From Rhodospirillales bacterium (lineage in GTDB: Bacteria; Pseudomonadota; Alphaproteobacteria; Micavibrionales; Micavibrionaceae), in assembly GCA_020638395.1 (NCBI GenBank), contig JACKIP010000002.1, positions 62,001 to 126,000 on the forward strand: a stretch of 64,000 bases of DNA. Reading direction: 5' to 3'. How positions within the stretch are numbered: position 1 is the first letter of the stretch; every line of letters begins with the position of its first letter. This document shows, one piece after another, positions 1 to 8,859 of the stretch. Made by a program: the position numbers and the translations under genes. The notes beneath the pieces are model-generated. The model was not told the DNA's origin and did no database searches. It saw nothing but the letters and a program-made list of their open reading frames with translations.

Positions 1-2
1 CT

Positions 3-1658
3 GCGGAGGTCGCAGCGGTGGCAACGGCATCTGTGCCAAATATCAGCGTTACCATCGCAGAACCCTCCGTTGCGAAAAAACCGGCACAAAGCAAGCTCAA
101 GCTGGAACAGGAAGAAGACTGGGAATTTCCGTCCATTGATCTGATGCATGAAGTTCCGGCGCAGGACAGCTCGGCTCTATTCGACAAAGATGCGTTGCGG
201 CGCAATGCGGAAATGCTGCAGACGGTACTGGCTGATTTTAACGTGCAGGGCGATATTACCGCCATCCATCCGGGACCGGTGGTCACTCTTTACGAACTGG
301 AGCCCGCGCCGGGAACAAAATCATCCCGGGTAATTTCTCTGGCGGATGATATTGCCCGCAGCATGTCCGCGGTATCCGTGCGGTGTGCCGTGGTGCCGGG
401 CCGGAATGTGATCGGGATCGAGCTGCCAAACCGGCGGCGGCAGACCGTTTTCATGCGCGAATTGCTGGAAACATCCGATGTGCAAAAAGCTGCAGCAAAA
501 TTACCGCTGGTTCTGGGAAAAGATATTGGCGGCAAACCAGTTATCGGCGATTTGACAAAAATGCCGCACCTGCTGGTTGCCGGAACGACCGGATCGGGGA
601 AATCCGTGGCGGTCAATACGATGATTTTATCGCTTCTGTACCGCCTGCCGCCGGAAAAATGCCGCTTTATCATGATCGACCCGAAAATGCTGGAGCTGTC
701 GGTTTATGATGATATTCCGCATTTATTATCTCCGGTTGTGACCGAGCCGGGAAAGGCCGTGGTGTCTTTGAAATGGACGGTTGCGGAAATGGAAGACCGC
801 TACCGCGCCATGTCAAAGCTGGGGGTTCGTAATATCGAAGGCTATAATCAGCGCATCCGCGAAGCCCGCAGCAAAGGTGAGATTCTGATGCGTAAGGTGC
901 AAACCGGATTTGATCCGGAAACCGGCAAACCGGTCTATGAGGAGCAACCTCTTGACCTGATTGAGCTGCCTTATATCGTCGTGATTGTTGATGAATTTGC
1001 CGATTTGATGCTGGTCGCCGGAAAAGACGTGGAAAACGCCATCCAACGTCTGGCCCAGATGGCGCGGGCGGCGGGAATTCACCTGATTATGGCGACGCAG
1101 CGCCCGTCTGTGGACGTGATTACCGGTGTGATTAAAGCCAACTTCCCGACCCGGATTTCTTTTGCTGTGACCTCCAAAATTGACTCCCGCACTATTCTGG
1201 GAGAAGGCGGGGCCGAGCAGCTTTTGGGCATGGGGGACATGTTGTACATGGCGGGCGGTGGACGGATCAGCCGGGTGCACGGCCCATTTGTCTCCGATGA
1301 AGATGTTGAAAATGTTGTGAATTTCCTGAAAACTCAGGCCGAGCCGCAATATATCACCGAAGTGACCGAGGGCGGAGATTATGGCGATTCCGAAGTCATG
1401 AATGCCATGTTTGGCAGTGATGACGGGGAAAAGGTTGATGAGCTTTACGATGAAGCGGTCGCGATCATCGCGCGGGAGGGCAAAGCCTCGACCAGTTTTG
1501 TCCAGCGCTATCTGCAAATAGGCTATAACCGCGCCGCCCGCATTATCGAGGAAATGGAACGGCAGGGCGTGGTCTCCCCCGCCTCCAAAACCGGTAAGCG
1601 CGAAGTGCTGATCGGTGATCATGGTTATCGGTCCTCTGACCGGGCTGGAGGAGACTAA
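3..1658 (+). CDS. ftsK: DNA translocase FtsK, C-terminal part (5' end outside window)
   Basis: Double-stranded DNA pump at the division septum that moves chromosome ends toward dif and activates XerCD. The frame is open to the left edge, so the N-terminal membrane domain lies outside; a GTG at 18 is only an internal codon. Visible in order: the alpha/beta motor with Walker A GTTGSGKSVAVN, Walker B IVVIVDEFADLM, the ATQRPSVDVITG segment, and a C-terminal gamma winged helix (about the last 65 residues, with ASTSFVQRYLQIGYNRAAR) that reads KOPS sites. The next gene starts 12 bases downstream in the same direction. Family assignment is very secure. Confidence 0.97.
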   Translation, partial: AEVAAVATASVPNISVTIAEPSVAKKPAQSKLKLEQEEDWEFPSIDLMHEVPAQDSSALFDKDALRRNAEMLQTVLADFNVQGDITAIHPGPVVTLYELEPAPGTKSSRVISLADDIARSMSAVSVRCAVVPGRNVIGIELPNRRRQTVFMRELLETSDVQKAAAKLPLVLGKDIGGKPVIGDLTKMPHLLVAGTTGSGKSVAVNTMILSLLYRLPPEKCRFIMIDPKMLELSVYDDIPHLLSPVVTEPGKAVVSLKWTVAEMEDRYRAMSKLGVRNIEGYNQRIREARSKGEILMRKVQTGFDPETGKPVYEEQPLDLIELPYIVVIVDEFADLMLVAGKDVENAIQRLAQMARAAGIHLIMATQRPSVDVITGVIKANFPTRISFAVTSKIDSRTILGEGGAEQLLGMGDMLYMAGGGRISRVHGPFVSDEDVENVVNFLKTQAEPQYITEVTEGGDYGDSEVMNAMFGSDDGEKVDELYDEAVAIIAREGKASTSFVQRYLQIGYNRAARIIEEMERQGVVSPASKTGKREVLIGDHGYRSSDRAGGD

Positions 1659-1670
1659 TCTTCTGACATC

Positions 1671-2606
1671 ATGGACATTTTTTTCAGTCTCATTCCCAAC
1701 CTTATCCCGCTTTATATCCTGATTGCGCTGGGATATATCGGCGGGAAATACATGGATGTTCATCTGCACTCCATGGCGATTATTGCGATTTATTTCATTT
1801 CGCCTTTTGTCGTGTTCGGCGCGATTTCGCAGCTGGACCTTAACCCGGCTTATTTATTATTACCGCTGATCCTGTTTGGCATCGCGCTGACGATTATCAT
1901 CCTCAGTTATCGGCTGAGCGGACTTATTTTCAAGGATAATCTGCAAAATCTGATCGGACTGTCCAGCGGGAACGGAAATACCGGATATTACGGCTTGCCG
2001 GTTGTTCTGGCTCTGTTCGGCCCGGATGTCGTGGGTATTTACCTGCTCGCCAACTTCGGAGCCGAGCTATGCTCGATCACCGCCGGGTATTATCTGGGCG
2101 CACGGAGCAGCGCCGATGTCAAAGGCAGTCTGCTGCGGGTTTTAAAGCTGCCTGTGGTGCATGCCGTCTGGATGGGGCTTCTATGGAATATGACAGCTCC
2201 GGAATTACCGCCTCTTTTCTATGACTGGTGGACAAAAGCCACCGGAGCCTGGGTGATTATCGGGATGATGCTGATCGGGGTGGCGCTGTCCCAGATCGGA
2301 AAATTCCGCATCAATATAGCCCTGATGACCTGGTTATTTTGCGTGCGGTTTATCGTCTGGCCGCTGGCGATGATCGCCTTTATTTTCGCAGACCGCCTGT
2401 TTCTGCACCTGTTTGATGAAACAGTTTATGCGCTGCTGCTGGTCATCGGGGTTGTGCCGCTCGCGGGGAATGTTGTGGCTTACGCAGCGACCCTCAATGT
2501 TCGCCCGGGAGAAGCCGCAACCGTCGTTTTGGCCAGCACCCTTTTCGCCCTGTTTTACATCCCCCTGATGTTTTATCTGATGAAGTCCTTGATTCTGATT
2601 CCGTAG
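1671..2606 (+). CDS. AEC family transporter (auxin efflux carrier-like permease)
   Basis: A 311-residue integral membrane protein with about ten hydrophobic segments spread over its whole length and few charges, as in the Mem_trans/AEC family. The pattern GLSSGNGNTGYYGLPVVLAL (about residues 97-116) is the conserved half-way element of this family, and a second element (VVPLAGNVVAYA) lies near residue 265. Substrates of bacterial AEC proteins are usually small organic acids such as malate or malonate; the sequence does not say which. It follows ftsK closely but is probably functionally unrelated. A strong hairpin ends the unit. Confidence 0.85.
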   Translation: MDIFFSLIPNLIPLYILIALGYIGGKYMDVHLHSMAIIAIYFISPFVVFGAISQLDLNPAYLLLPLILFGIALTIIILSYRLSGLIFKDNLQNLIGLSSGNGNTGYYGLPVVLALFGPDVVGIYLLANFGAELCSITAGYYLGARSSADVKGSLLRVLKLPVVHAVWMGLLWNMTAPELPPLFYDWWTKATGAWVIIGMMLIGVALSQIGKFRINIALMTWLFCVRFIVWPLAMIAFIFADRLFLHLFDETVYALLLVIGVVPLAGNVVAYAATLNVRPGEAATVVLASTLFALFYIPLMFYLMKSLILIP

Positions 2607-2653
2607 GGGAGTTTTTCTTTCTTCTATACGTACGATACGGAAGGCATCCAAAA

Positions 2654-2683
2654 AAATATGGCCTGCGAAAACAGGCCATATTT
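2654..2683. terminator. Bidirectional rho-independent terminator
   Basis: A perfect 12-bp stem (AAATATGGCCTG pairing with CAGGCCATATTT) around a six-base loop. It has a T-rich tail on the plus side and an A-run on the left that becomes a U-tract on the minus strand. It lies between the convergent ends of the AEC transporter and the tandem-repeat gene, so it can serve both. Confidence 0.9.
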
Positions 2684-2716
2684 CTTGTTTCTTTGGATGT
2701 TTGTTAGCGGGCGTTG

Positions 2717-4456
2717 TTAGACCAGTGCGCTGGTATCAACGACCCCGTCAAAAGCAACAGCAACGGCATCTGAAAATGAAGATAACATAGGATCCTGCTG
2801 GATGTTTTGAGCTGTCTGTACAATACGCTCCGCAGCAAAGACCATGTCTGTCTCAGATCCATATGCCTCGAAAAAGATATCAAGAGCGGCCTGAGCCACA
2901 GAGATATCCCCATCATGATTATAGACATCCGCATCAATAATATCGGAAATATTTAAATAGGTGCTGGAAGAGGCTGTTGCCTGGACGGCATCCACTGCAA
3001 ATTGGATCGTATTATCATCTGCGGCAGGATCTCCCCCAATCCAGGACAGCGCATCAAACGTGGCGTTAGAAATGAAGGAGGACGCACGCTCATAATCAAC
3101 CTCCATTCCATGTGGCAAGCCTTCTGCCATCGCCTGCAACGCCGCTTGTGCAGCGTCATAATTACCATCGTGATTGTAAACATCGGCGATAACAATATTT
3201 GCCAGATCTACTACAAAAGCCGTATGTCCAATGGTCTGGACGGCATCCACTGCAAATTGGATCGTATTATCATCTGCGGCAGGATCTCCCCCAATCCAGG
3301 ACAGCGCATCAAACGTGGCGTTAGAAATGAAGGAGGACGCACGCTCATAATCAACCTCCATTCCATGTGGCAAGCCTTCTGCCATCGCCTGCAACGCCGC
3401 TTGTGCAGCGTCATAATTACCATCGTGATTGTAAACATCGGCGATAACAATATTTGCCAGATCTACTACAAAAGCCGTATGTCCAATGGTCTGGACGGCA
3501 TCCACTGCAAATTGGATCGTATTATCATCTGCGGCAGGATCTCCCCCAATCCAGGACAGCGCATCAAACGTGGCGTTAGAAATGAAGGAGGACGCACGCT
3601 CATAATCAACCTCCATTCCATGTGGCAAGCCTTCTGCCATCGCCTGCAACGCCGCTTGTGCAGCGTCATAATTACCATCGTGATTGTAAACATCGGCGAT
3701 AACAATATTTGCCAGATCTACTACAAAAGCCGTATGTCCAATGGTCTGGACGGCATCCACTGCAAATTGGATCGTATTATCATCTGCGGCAGGATCTCCC
3801 CCAATCCAGGACAGCGCATCAAACGTGGCGTTAGAAATGAAGGAGGACGCACGCTCATAATCAACCTCCATTCCATGTGGCAAGCCTTCTGCCATCGCCT
3901 GCAACGCCGCTTGTGCAGCGTCATAATTACCATCGTGATTGTAAACATCGGCGATAACAATATTTGCCAGATCTACTACAAAAGCCGTATGTCCAATGGT
4001 CTGGACGGCATCCACTGCAAATTGGATCGTATTATCATCTGCGGCAGGATCTCCCCCAATCCAGGACAGCGCATCAAACGTGGCGTTAGAAATGAAGGAG
4101 GACGCACGCTCATAATCAACCTCCATTCCATGTGGCAAGCCTTCTGCCATCGCCTGCAACGCCGCTTGTGCAGCGTCATAATTACCATCGTGATTGTAAA
4201 CATCGGCGATAACAATATTTGCCAGATCAGAGGCACTCATCAGGAAAGCATAGGAGGTAGTTGCATTTGTTGCAAAACTGATAGAAGACGCGGTCCCCTG
4301 CATCAGAGCCTTCAGAGTGATATTATAAATTGTCCCTGAATAATCTTCGATATGGTAAAAAGAGCTGCGATCAACGTATCTCAGAAGCCAGTCAACAACA
4401 TAATAATTTCCCTGATCGCTATAAATATTTAAATATCTGTCTATATCAGTCGTCAT
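2717..4456 (-). CDS. Protein of five identical 85-residue tandem repeats, unknown function
   Basis: A 579-residue protein I do not recognise. Residues 1-76 are unique. Residues 77-492 are four full 85-residue repeats plus a 76-residue fifth, identical in protein and DNA. Residues 493-579 are a diverged tail that repeats the motif ADVYNHDG...AQAAL once more. Each unit contains ADVYNHDGNYDAAQAAL, which looks like a calcium loop but has one residue too many for a proper EF-hand or dockerin loop. There is no Sec signal peptide or membrane segment. A hydrophobic C-terminal end (DTSALV) would fit type I secretion, but this is weak. The gene is isolated between two terminators. Perfect copies imply recent expansion or gene conversion, so copy number is probably variable and the assembled number may be wrong. 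Confidence 0.8.
   Translation of the reverse strand: MTTDIDRYLNIYSDQGNYYVVDWLLRYVDRSSFYHIEDYSGTIYNITLKALMQGTASSISFATNATTSYAFLMSASDLANIVIADVYNHDGNYDAAQAALQAMAEGLPHGMEVDYERASSFISNATFDALSWIGGDPAADDNTIQFAVDAVQTIGHTAFVVDLANIVIADVYNHDGNYDAAQAALQAMAEGLPHGMEVDYERASSFISNATFDALSWIGGDPAADDNTIQFAVDAVQTIGHTAFVVDLANIVIADVYNHDGNYDAAQAALQAMAEGLPHGMEVDYERASSFISNATFDALSWIGGDPAADDNTIQFAVDAVQTIGHTAFVVDLANIVIADVYNHDGNYDAAQAALQAMAEGLPHGMEVDYERASSFISNATFDALSWIGGDPAADDNTIQFAVDAVQTIGHTAFVVDLANIVIADVYNHDGNYDAAQAALQAMAEGLPHGMEVDYERASSFISNATFDALSWIGGDPAADDNTIQFAVDAVQATASSSTYLNISDIIDADVYNHDGDISVAQAALDIFFEAYGSETDMVFAAERIVQTAQNIQQDPMLSSFSDAVAVAFDGVVDTSALV
2981..4228 (-). repeat. 255-bp perfect tandem repeat, 4.9 copies
   Basis: The string CTGGACGGCATCC recurs at 2981, 3236, 3491, 3746 and 4001, exactly 255 bp apart, and the sequence between is identical in every line I compared. 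The array ends at 4228, where the last unit lacks 27 bp. The period is 85 codons, so copy-number change keeps the host gene in frame. It also keeps open a long meaningless frame on the opposite strand. Confidence 0.97.
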
Positions 4457-4551
4457 ATCAATTCCCTCTATTATGGTGGTTTGCAGATTATAAGATTACC
4501 TTCTTTTCAAAAAGCATGTCAAGTTTTTCCGCCATAAATTTTACGAAATGC

Positions 4552-4588
4552 AAAAAACGAGGCAGATGGGTTGTCTGCCCCGTTTTTT
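4552..4588 (-). terminator. Rho-independent terminator after icd
   Basis: Stem GGCAGA/TCTGCC with seven-base loop, extended after one mismatch by AAAAAACG/CGTTTTTT. Read on the minus strand it has a U-run just after the icd stop. It also has T's on the plus side but no plus-strand gene feeds it. Confidence 0.85.
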
Positions 4589-4641
4589 GTGTCGTTTGTT
4601 GGTAAAAAAAGCCCGATAATAAAGGCTAAAAGAGAGAGAGA

Positions 4642-6084
4642 TTACTCTCCCTGCGCCTGGGTAAATCCGTTTTCCCCGTCAAAGGTGTACAGGTTTTCAA
4701 TTTTGATGACATCCAGCTTTTGCGCCGAGATCTGGTCGATCAGATCAAGGATATGATGCTGGGTCAGAGTGCCTTTTGCTTTATAACGCAGCCGCCAGTG
4801 ATCGCCGCAGAACGTTTCTTTTGCGCCATCCGGCCAGACTTTCATCCCGCGATTGGAGATCATTTCCAGTGTAAAGTTGCCGGTGCCCATTTTCGAGGCC
4901 ATATCCCCAAGTTTATCGGGATCCCCCATCCAGTCGAGATACACATCGCATCCAACCAGCTCTTTCTTCTGGGGCTTTATTTCTTTCAGCGGCGGCAGTT
5001 GTAATCCACCTGCTTTGCCTTCGCCATAGCGGACAGGAGAAAGCCGTACAGGTTCCTGCCCCATCCGGGCGACCACAGCCTGCGTAAACTCATCGGTTCC
5101 GACCCGCTTCTTACTAACCCCTTCGCGATAAATATCGCCGGTATGAATGCCGTCTTCAATGGTTTTGAGCCAGGCATTATGCACGCGCTCCGCCACGTCA
5201 TTCTGACCGATATGGACCAGCATCATAATAGATCCGAGCAGCAATCCGGACGGATTGGCAATGCCTTTTCCGGCAATATCCGGAGCCGTGCCGTGCATGG
5301 CTTCAAACATGGCGCAGGTCTGGCCGATATTGGCAGAAATACCCAGTCCGACAGAGCCGGTAATTTCGGCTGCCACGTCAGAGATAATGTCTCCATACAG
5401 GTTTTCCGTGACAATCACGTCAAAATCCTGCGGTTTTGCGGCAATCCGGGCCGTGCCGATATCAATAATGTAGCGCTCCTGCTCAATCTCCGGGTATTCT
5501 GCGCCGATTTCCTGAAAAACACTATAAAACAGACCATCCGCCATCTTCATAATGTTGTCTTTAATCATACAGGTGACCTTTTTCCGGGCATTGGCGCGGG
5601 CATATTCAAACGCATAGCGGATGATTTTTTCCGAGCCGGGACGGGAAATAAGTTTCATCGACTCGCAAACGGTCTGGGTCTGACGGTATTCAATCCCGGC
5701 ATACAGATCTTCTTCATTTTCGCGGACGATCACCACATCCATTTTTTCATGATTGGTCTCAATGAACGGGTAGTAAGAGGTACAGGGGCGCACGTTCGCA
5801 TACAGCCCCAAAGTTTTGCGGACCGTTACATTCAGGCTCTTATAGCCTTTGCCCATAGGGGTGAAAATAGGCGCTTTCAGGAAAACTTTTGTCCGCCGCA
5901 GCGACGCCCAGGAACTGTCTTCTATGCCGTTTTTAACGCCGCGCTCATAGACTTTTTCCCCGATCTCAATTTCCTCGATTTCCAGCCGTGCGCCGCCAGC
6001 CTCGAGAATTTTCAGGGTGGCGTCCATAATTTCCGGGCCGATGCCATCGCCTCTGGCGACTGTAACAGGAGTTTTTTGAGTCAT
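4642..6084 (-). CDS. icd: NADP-dependent isocitrate dehydrogenase, long alphaproteobacterial type
   Basis: TCA-cycle enzyme making 2-oxoglutarate, CO2 and NADPH from isocitrate. The N-terminal GDGIGPEIMDATL, the central NLYGDIISDVAAEITG and the AMFEAMHGTAPDIAGKG stretch are the hallmark of the isocitrate/isopropylmalate dehydrogenase family. At 480 residues it carries the roughly 130-residue C-terminal extension typical of the alphaproteobacterial and rickettsial form. I chose ATG at 6084 because AAAGGAACC precedes it at good distance and the protein then begins MTQKTPVTVARGDG. The longer frame to 6144 adds 20 unlikely residues. Single-gene unit closed by the terminator at 4552-4588. Confidence 0.96.
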   Translation of the reverse strand: MTQKTPVTVARGDGIGPEIMDATLKILEAGGARLEIEEIEIGEKVYERGVKNGIEDSSWASLRRTKVFLKAPIFTPMGKGYKSLNVTVRKTLGLYANVRPCTSYYPFIETNHEKMDVVIVRENEEDLYAGIEYRQTQTVCESMKLISRPGSEKIIRYAFEYARANARKKVTCMIKDNIMKMADGLFYSVFQEIGAEYPEIEQERYIIDIGTARIAAKPQDFDVIVTENLYGDIISDVAAEITGSVGLGISANIGQTCAMFEAMHGTAPDIAGKGIANPSGLLLGSIMMLVHIGQNDVAERVHNAWLKTIEDGIHTGDIYREGVSKKRVGTDEFTQAVVARMGQEPVRLSPVRYGEGKAGGLQLPPLKEIKPQKKELVGCDVYLDWMGDPDKLGDMASKMGTGNFTLEMISNRGMKVWPDGAKETFCGDHWRLRYKAKGTLTQHHILDLIDQISAQKLDVIKIENLYTFDGENGFTQAQGE

Positions 6085-6257
6085 GAAAGGTTCCTTTGAG
6101 TTGAATCCGTAGTTAAGAATGACATAGCCGCAGCCGACTGACAAGATCGTCCTATTCTACAGACGCGATATTATCGCAGAGAGTCCTAAAAAGAGATTAA
6201 CGGGACGAAGAAGTCTCTCACATTGGAATATTTCTGCCCTCCTGAGACACTTGGCCC

Positions 6258-6620
6258 CTACTGCCAGGGTAAATGTTTGTATTGCAGGGCAATGATGGTT
6301 GCTTTCAGCGGGCGGAGGGCTCCAATGGTCAGGCCCAGAGCCAGAATGCTCCATAAAATCGCATGAACCCACAAAGGCGGGGCGACGTAAACTTCCAGAA
6401 GGAGGGCCAGCGGCACCAGCAAAAATCCCAGCAGAAAGATCAGAAAAACCGCCGGGCCGTCCGCGCTGTCACATTTTTTCAGGTCAAGTCCGCAGGACGG
6501 GCAGACCTCATTCAGGCTCAGAAATTCTTTGCTCTTATAAAGGGCCCCGGTCTGGCATCTTGGGCAGACGCACTTCAGGCCTGTGGTAAAAATATTCAGA
6601 CCGGAAGGCGTTTCTGACAT
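6258..6620 (-). CDS. DUF983 zinc-ribbon membrane protein
   Basis: A 120-residue protein with an N-terminal zinc-ribbon pair (CPRC near residue 19 and CPSC near residue 40) followed by two hydrophobic helices (about residues 56-78 and 83-105). This matches DUF983, regularly found next to cytochrome oxidase genes in alphaproteobacteria; its exact role is unknown, perhaps in oxidase assembly. Its ATG overlaps the ctaE stop as TAATG (6618-6622), which suggests translational coupling. Confidence 0.88.
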   Translation of the reverse strand: MSETPSGLNIFTTGLKCVCPRCQTGALYKSKEFLSLNEVCPSCGLDLKKCDSADGPAVFLIFLLGFLLVPLALLLEVYVAPPLWVHAILWSILALGLTIGALRPLKATIIALQYKHLPWQ

Positions 6621-7501
6621 TATTTCAGGTTTACCCCGATGGTATTTCCCCAGAAATAGATGGCGACAAACAGGAACAGCCAGATGACATCAACGAAGTG
6701 CCAGTACCAGGCGGCGGCTTCGAATCCAAAGTGGGCTTTGGGGGTGAATTGCTGTGCCAGAGCGCGGAACCCACACACCATCAGGAAGATTGTGCCGACG
6801 AGCACGTGAAACCCGTGGAAGCCTGTGGCCATGAAAAAAGTGGAGGTATAAATATTGTCAGCGAAGCCGAATTCTGCGTGATGATATTCATATCCCTGAA
6901 AAAACAGGAAGATTGTGCCAAGCGCAACCGTCAGCCACAGCGCTTTTTTCGTATCACCTTTTTTATCATTCAGAATAGCGGCATGGGCCCAGGTAACCGT
7001 ACAGCCGGAGAGCAGCAGGATCATGGTCATGAGGAACGGCAGGCCGAAAGCTTCAATAGCATGAATGCCAACCGGGGGCCATTGCCCACCAGTTACTTCG
7101 AACTTGGTGGGGGTATATGTTTGCCCGACCAGCGTGCTGGCATCAAAGAACGCCCAGAAGAACGCGACAAAGAACATAAATTCGGAGGAAATGAACAGAG
7201 CCATTCCATAGCGCAGGCCGCGCTCGGTCTCATGATTATGGACTTTTTCAACCATGGACTCGCGCAGAACGCTGCGCCACCAGAAAAACATGCAGGCCAG
7301 CACCGCCGCCAGACCCGGCAGGATATTCGCCCATCCCAATTTCAGGGTTTCGGTCAGAGCAACATCATGGAACCACAGGAGTAATCCAACGGCGAGTAAC
7401 CCTGCGGAAAAAGCGGACAGAACCGGCCATGGCGACGGGTTAACCAGATGGTAGGGATGATGTTTGCCATTTTGAAGGTCGTATTCTACATAGTCGCTCA
7501 T
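6620..7501 (-). CDS. ctaE: Cytochrome c oxidase subunit III
   Basis: Subunit III of the aa3-type oxidase of the inner membrane, which stabilises the proton-uptake side of subunit I. The 293-residue protein has seven hydrophobic segments and the family signatures HPYHLVNPSPWP at the start, HNHETERGLRYGMALFI in the middle and FHGFHVLVGT plus WYWHFVDVIWLFLF near the end. It forms an operon with the overlapping DUF983 gene. ctaB (10.8 kb) and a SURF1 gene (35.3 kb) lie apart, so the oxidase genes are scattered; subunits I and II are not in the window. Confidence 0.96.
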   Translation of the reverse strand: MSDYVEYDLQNGKHHPYHLVNPSPWPVLSAFSAGLLAVGLLLWFHDVALTETLKLGWANILPGLAAVLACMFFWWRSVLRESMVEKVHNHETERGLRYGMALFISSEFMFFVAFFWAFFDASTLVGQTYTPTKFEVTGGQWPPVGIHAIEAFGLPFLMTMILLLSGCTVTWAHAAILNDKKGDTKKALWLTVALGTIFLFFQGYEYHHAEFGFADNIYTSTFFMATGFHGFHVLVGTIFLMVCGFRALAQQFTPKAHFGFEAAAWYWHFVDVIWLFLFVAIYFWGNTIGVNLK

Positions 7502-7627
7502 TTTTATGTACCCGGTATTGCTAGAATTATAAGAGTATGACGTACAGGAAAAAAGTCTATCATGACATGAGGATACAGAAAAGATCTTAGTTAAATCTAA
7601 AAATTGGGCCCTGATGCGTTAATATAT

Positions 7628-7777
7628 AACTCTTCGCATTAAAAACGGGGCATGCGGCATTCTCTGGATTTGTGAAGAAAACACGTTTTGGATCAATGGA
7701 TTGCCTGAGCTGCCTTCGACGATTCAGGCAATGACGATGTTGAATGATGTTCTAAAATCAAACAAAAGCACGCTATC
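7628..7777 (+). repeat. Dispersed palindromic element, family A (degenerate copy A1)
   Basis: The 372-bp gap between the divergent ctaE and antiporter genes (7502-7873) holds no gene. Its middle matches copies at 31.7, 43.0, 57.6 and 61.2 kb: CTTCGCATT at the left, ATCAATGGATTGCC and GATTCAGGCAATGACG in the centre, and CTAAAATCAAACAAAAG at the right. The first hairpin arm is decayed. The rest of the gap must hold the two divergent promoters, which I could not place. Confidence 0.7.
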
Positions 7778-7873
7778 TTCTCTTCTGCAAAAATCAGACG
7801 AAGGCTCAAATAAAAACTTCTCGTCCCTGTCCTGCCATGTTACAAGCATAAAAAACAGACGCAGGGTATTTTT

Positions 7874-8848
7874 ATGGAGCTATCTGATTTCGAACTCTTT
7901 TTCCTGGCTTTTGGGGCTATGGGACTGGGGACAATCATGCTGGTGCGCGGGGGAGACTGGACCATTGATTCGGCCGTCTATATCGCGCGCAAATTCGGCA
8001 TTTCCCCGTTACTGATCGGATTTACGATTGTGGCGTTCGGAACCTCTCTGCCAGAGCTGATTGTGTCGATCAATGCCAATCTGAAAGGCTCTTCCGGCAT
8101 TGCGTTGGGGAATGTGATCGGGTCCAATATTGCGAATATTCTCATGGTCTGCGGGGCTTCGGCTCTGGTTGCGGCGATGACCGTCAAGCCCAAAGAAATT
8201 CTGAATGACAGTATTATGATGATTGTGGCTTCCGTGGCGATGGTTGCGGTTTTTCTGTATGGAACCATTACGCAGGCCGTGGGGGCGGGGATGATTCTCG
8301 CGCTGATTCTCTATATCATTTACCAGTATAAAACATCATCTAAAGATCATGAGGCAGAGGTCGCGGAGGATGTCGATAATCCTCAGTATTCCTATCCCAT
8401 TCTGGCGTATGTTTTTTTGCTGCTGGGGCTGGGATTTATCGCGGGAGGCGCGGAATTTCTGGTGCGCGGCGCACAGGTTTCCGCAACTATTCTTGGCGTT
8501 CCTGAAGCGGTGATCGGATTGAGTCTGATTGCTTTTGGAACGTCCTTGCCAGAGCTTGCGACCTGTGTTGCCGCGGCCCTGAAAAAGCATACCGACCTGA
8601 TTATCGGCAATGTGATCGGCTCTAACGTCTTTAATATTCTGATGATTATCGGAGTGGCAGCGCTGGTCAAGCCGATTGATATGGGACAGGTCGCGCCGCA
8701 GATTGTCAATCTGGATATGTGGATCATGCTGGCAATTTCGATCTTTTTTGCCCTCTGGCTGCTGATTTTCCGCAAGATCGGCCGCGTGCTGGGCGGGACG
8801 TTTGTTGCTGGCTATGTTTTGTATATTCTGGCAATATATATGCTCTAG
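7874..8848 (+). CDS. Calcium/sodium antiporter, CaCA family (YrbG/CaxA-like)
   Basis: Inner-membrane exchanger of the Ca2+:cation antiporter superfamily, 324 residues and about ten membrane segments. The two alpha repeats are clear: GFTIVAFGTSLPEL with GNVIGSNIANILMV in the first half, and GLSLIAFGTSLPEL with GNVIGSNVFNILMI in the second. The conserved acidic residue of each GTSLPEL is the cation site. A TerD-family gene begins 12 bases downstream, and TerD proteins bind Ca2+, so the pairing may be functional. Confidence 0.92.
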   Translation: MELSDFELFFLAFGAMGLGTIMLVRGGDWTIDSAVYIARKFGISPLLIGFTIVAFGTSLPELIVSINANLKGSSGIALGNVIGSNIANILMVCGASALVAAMTVKPKEILNDSIMMIVASVAMVAVFLYGTITQAVGAGMILALILYIIYQYKTSSKDHEAEVAEDVDNPQYSYPILAYVFLLLGLGFIAGGAEFLVRGAQVSATILGVPEAVIGLSLIAFGTSLPELATCVAAALKKHTDLIIGNVIGSNVFNILMIIGVAALVKPIDMGQVAPQIVNLDMWIMLAISIFFALWLLIFRKIGRVLGGTFVAGYVLYILAIYML

Positions 8849-8859
8849 CGGAGGTCAAA

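Noticed and set aside
2981..4228. CRISPR array
   Set aside because: The unit is 255 bp, fully coding and without variable spacers; no cas genes are present.
3002..4339. A 445-codon open frame opposite the tandem-repeat gene
   Set aside because: It is kept open only because the repeat period is a multiple of three; it has no ribosome site, its composition is unlike a protein (repeated Cys/Ile/Arg), and the minus-strand gene explains the DNA better.
2717..4456. EF-hand or dockerin repeats in the tandem-repeat protein
   Set aside because: D-V-Y-N-H-D-G has one residue too many between the first Asp and the N-x-D-G part for a standard calcium loop.
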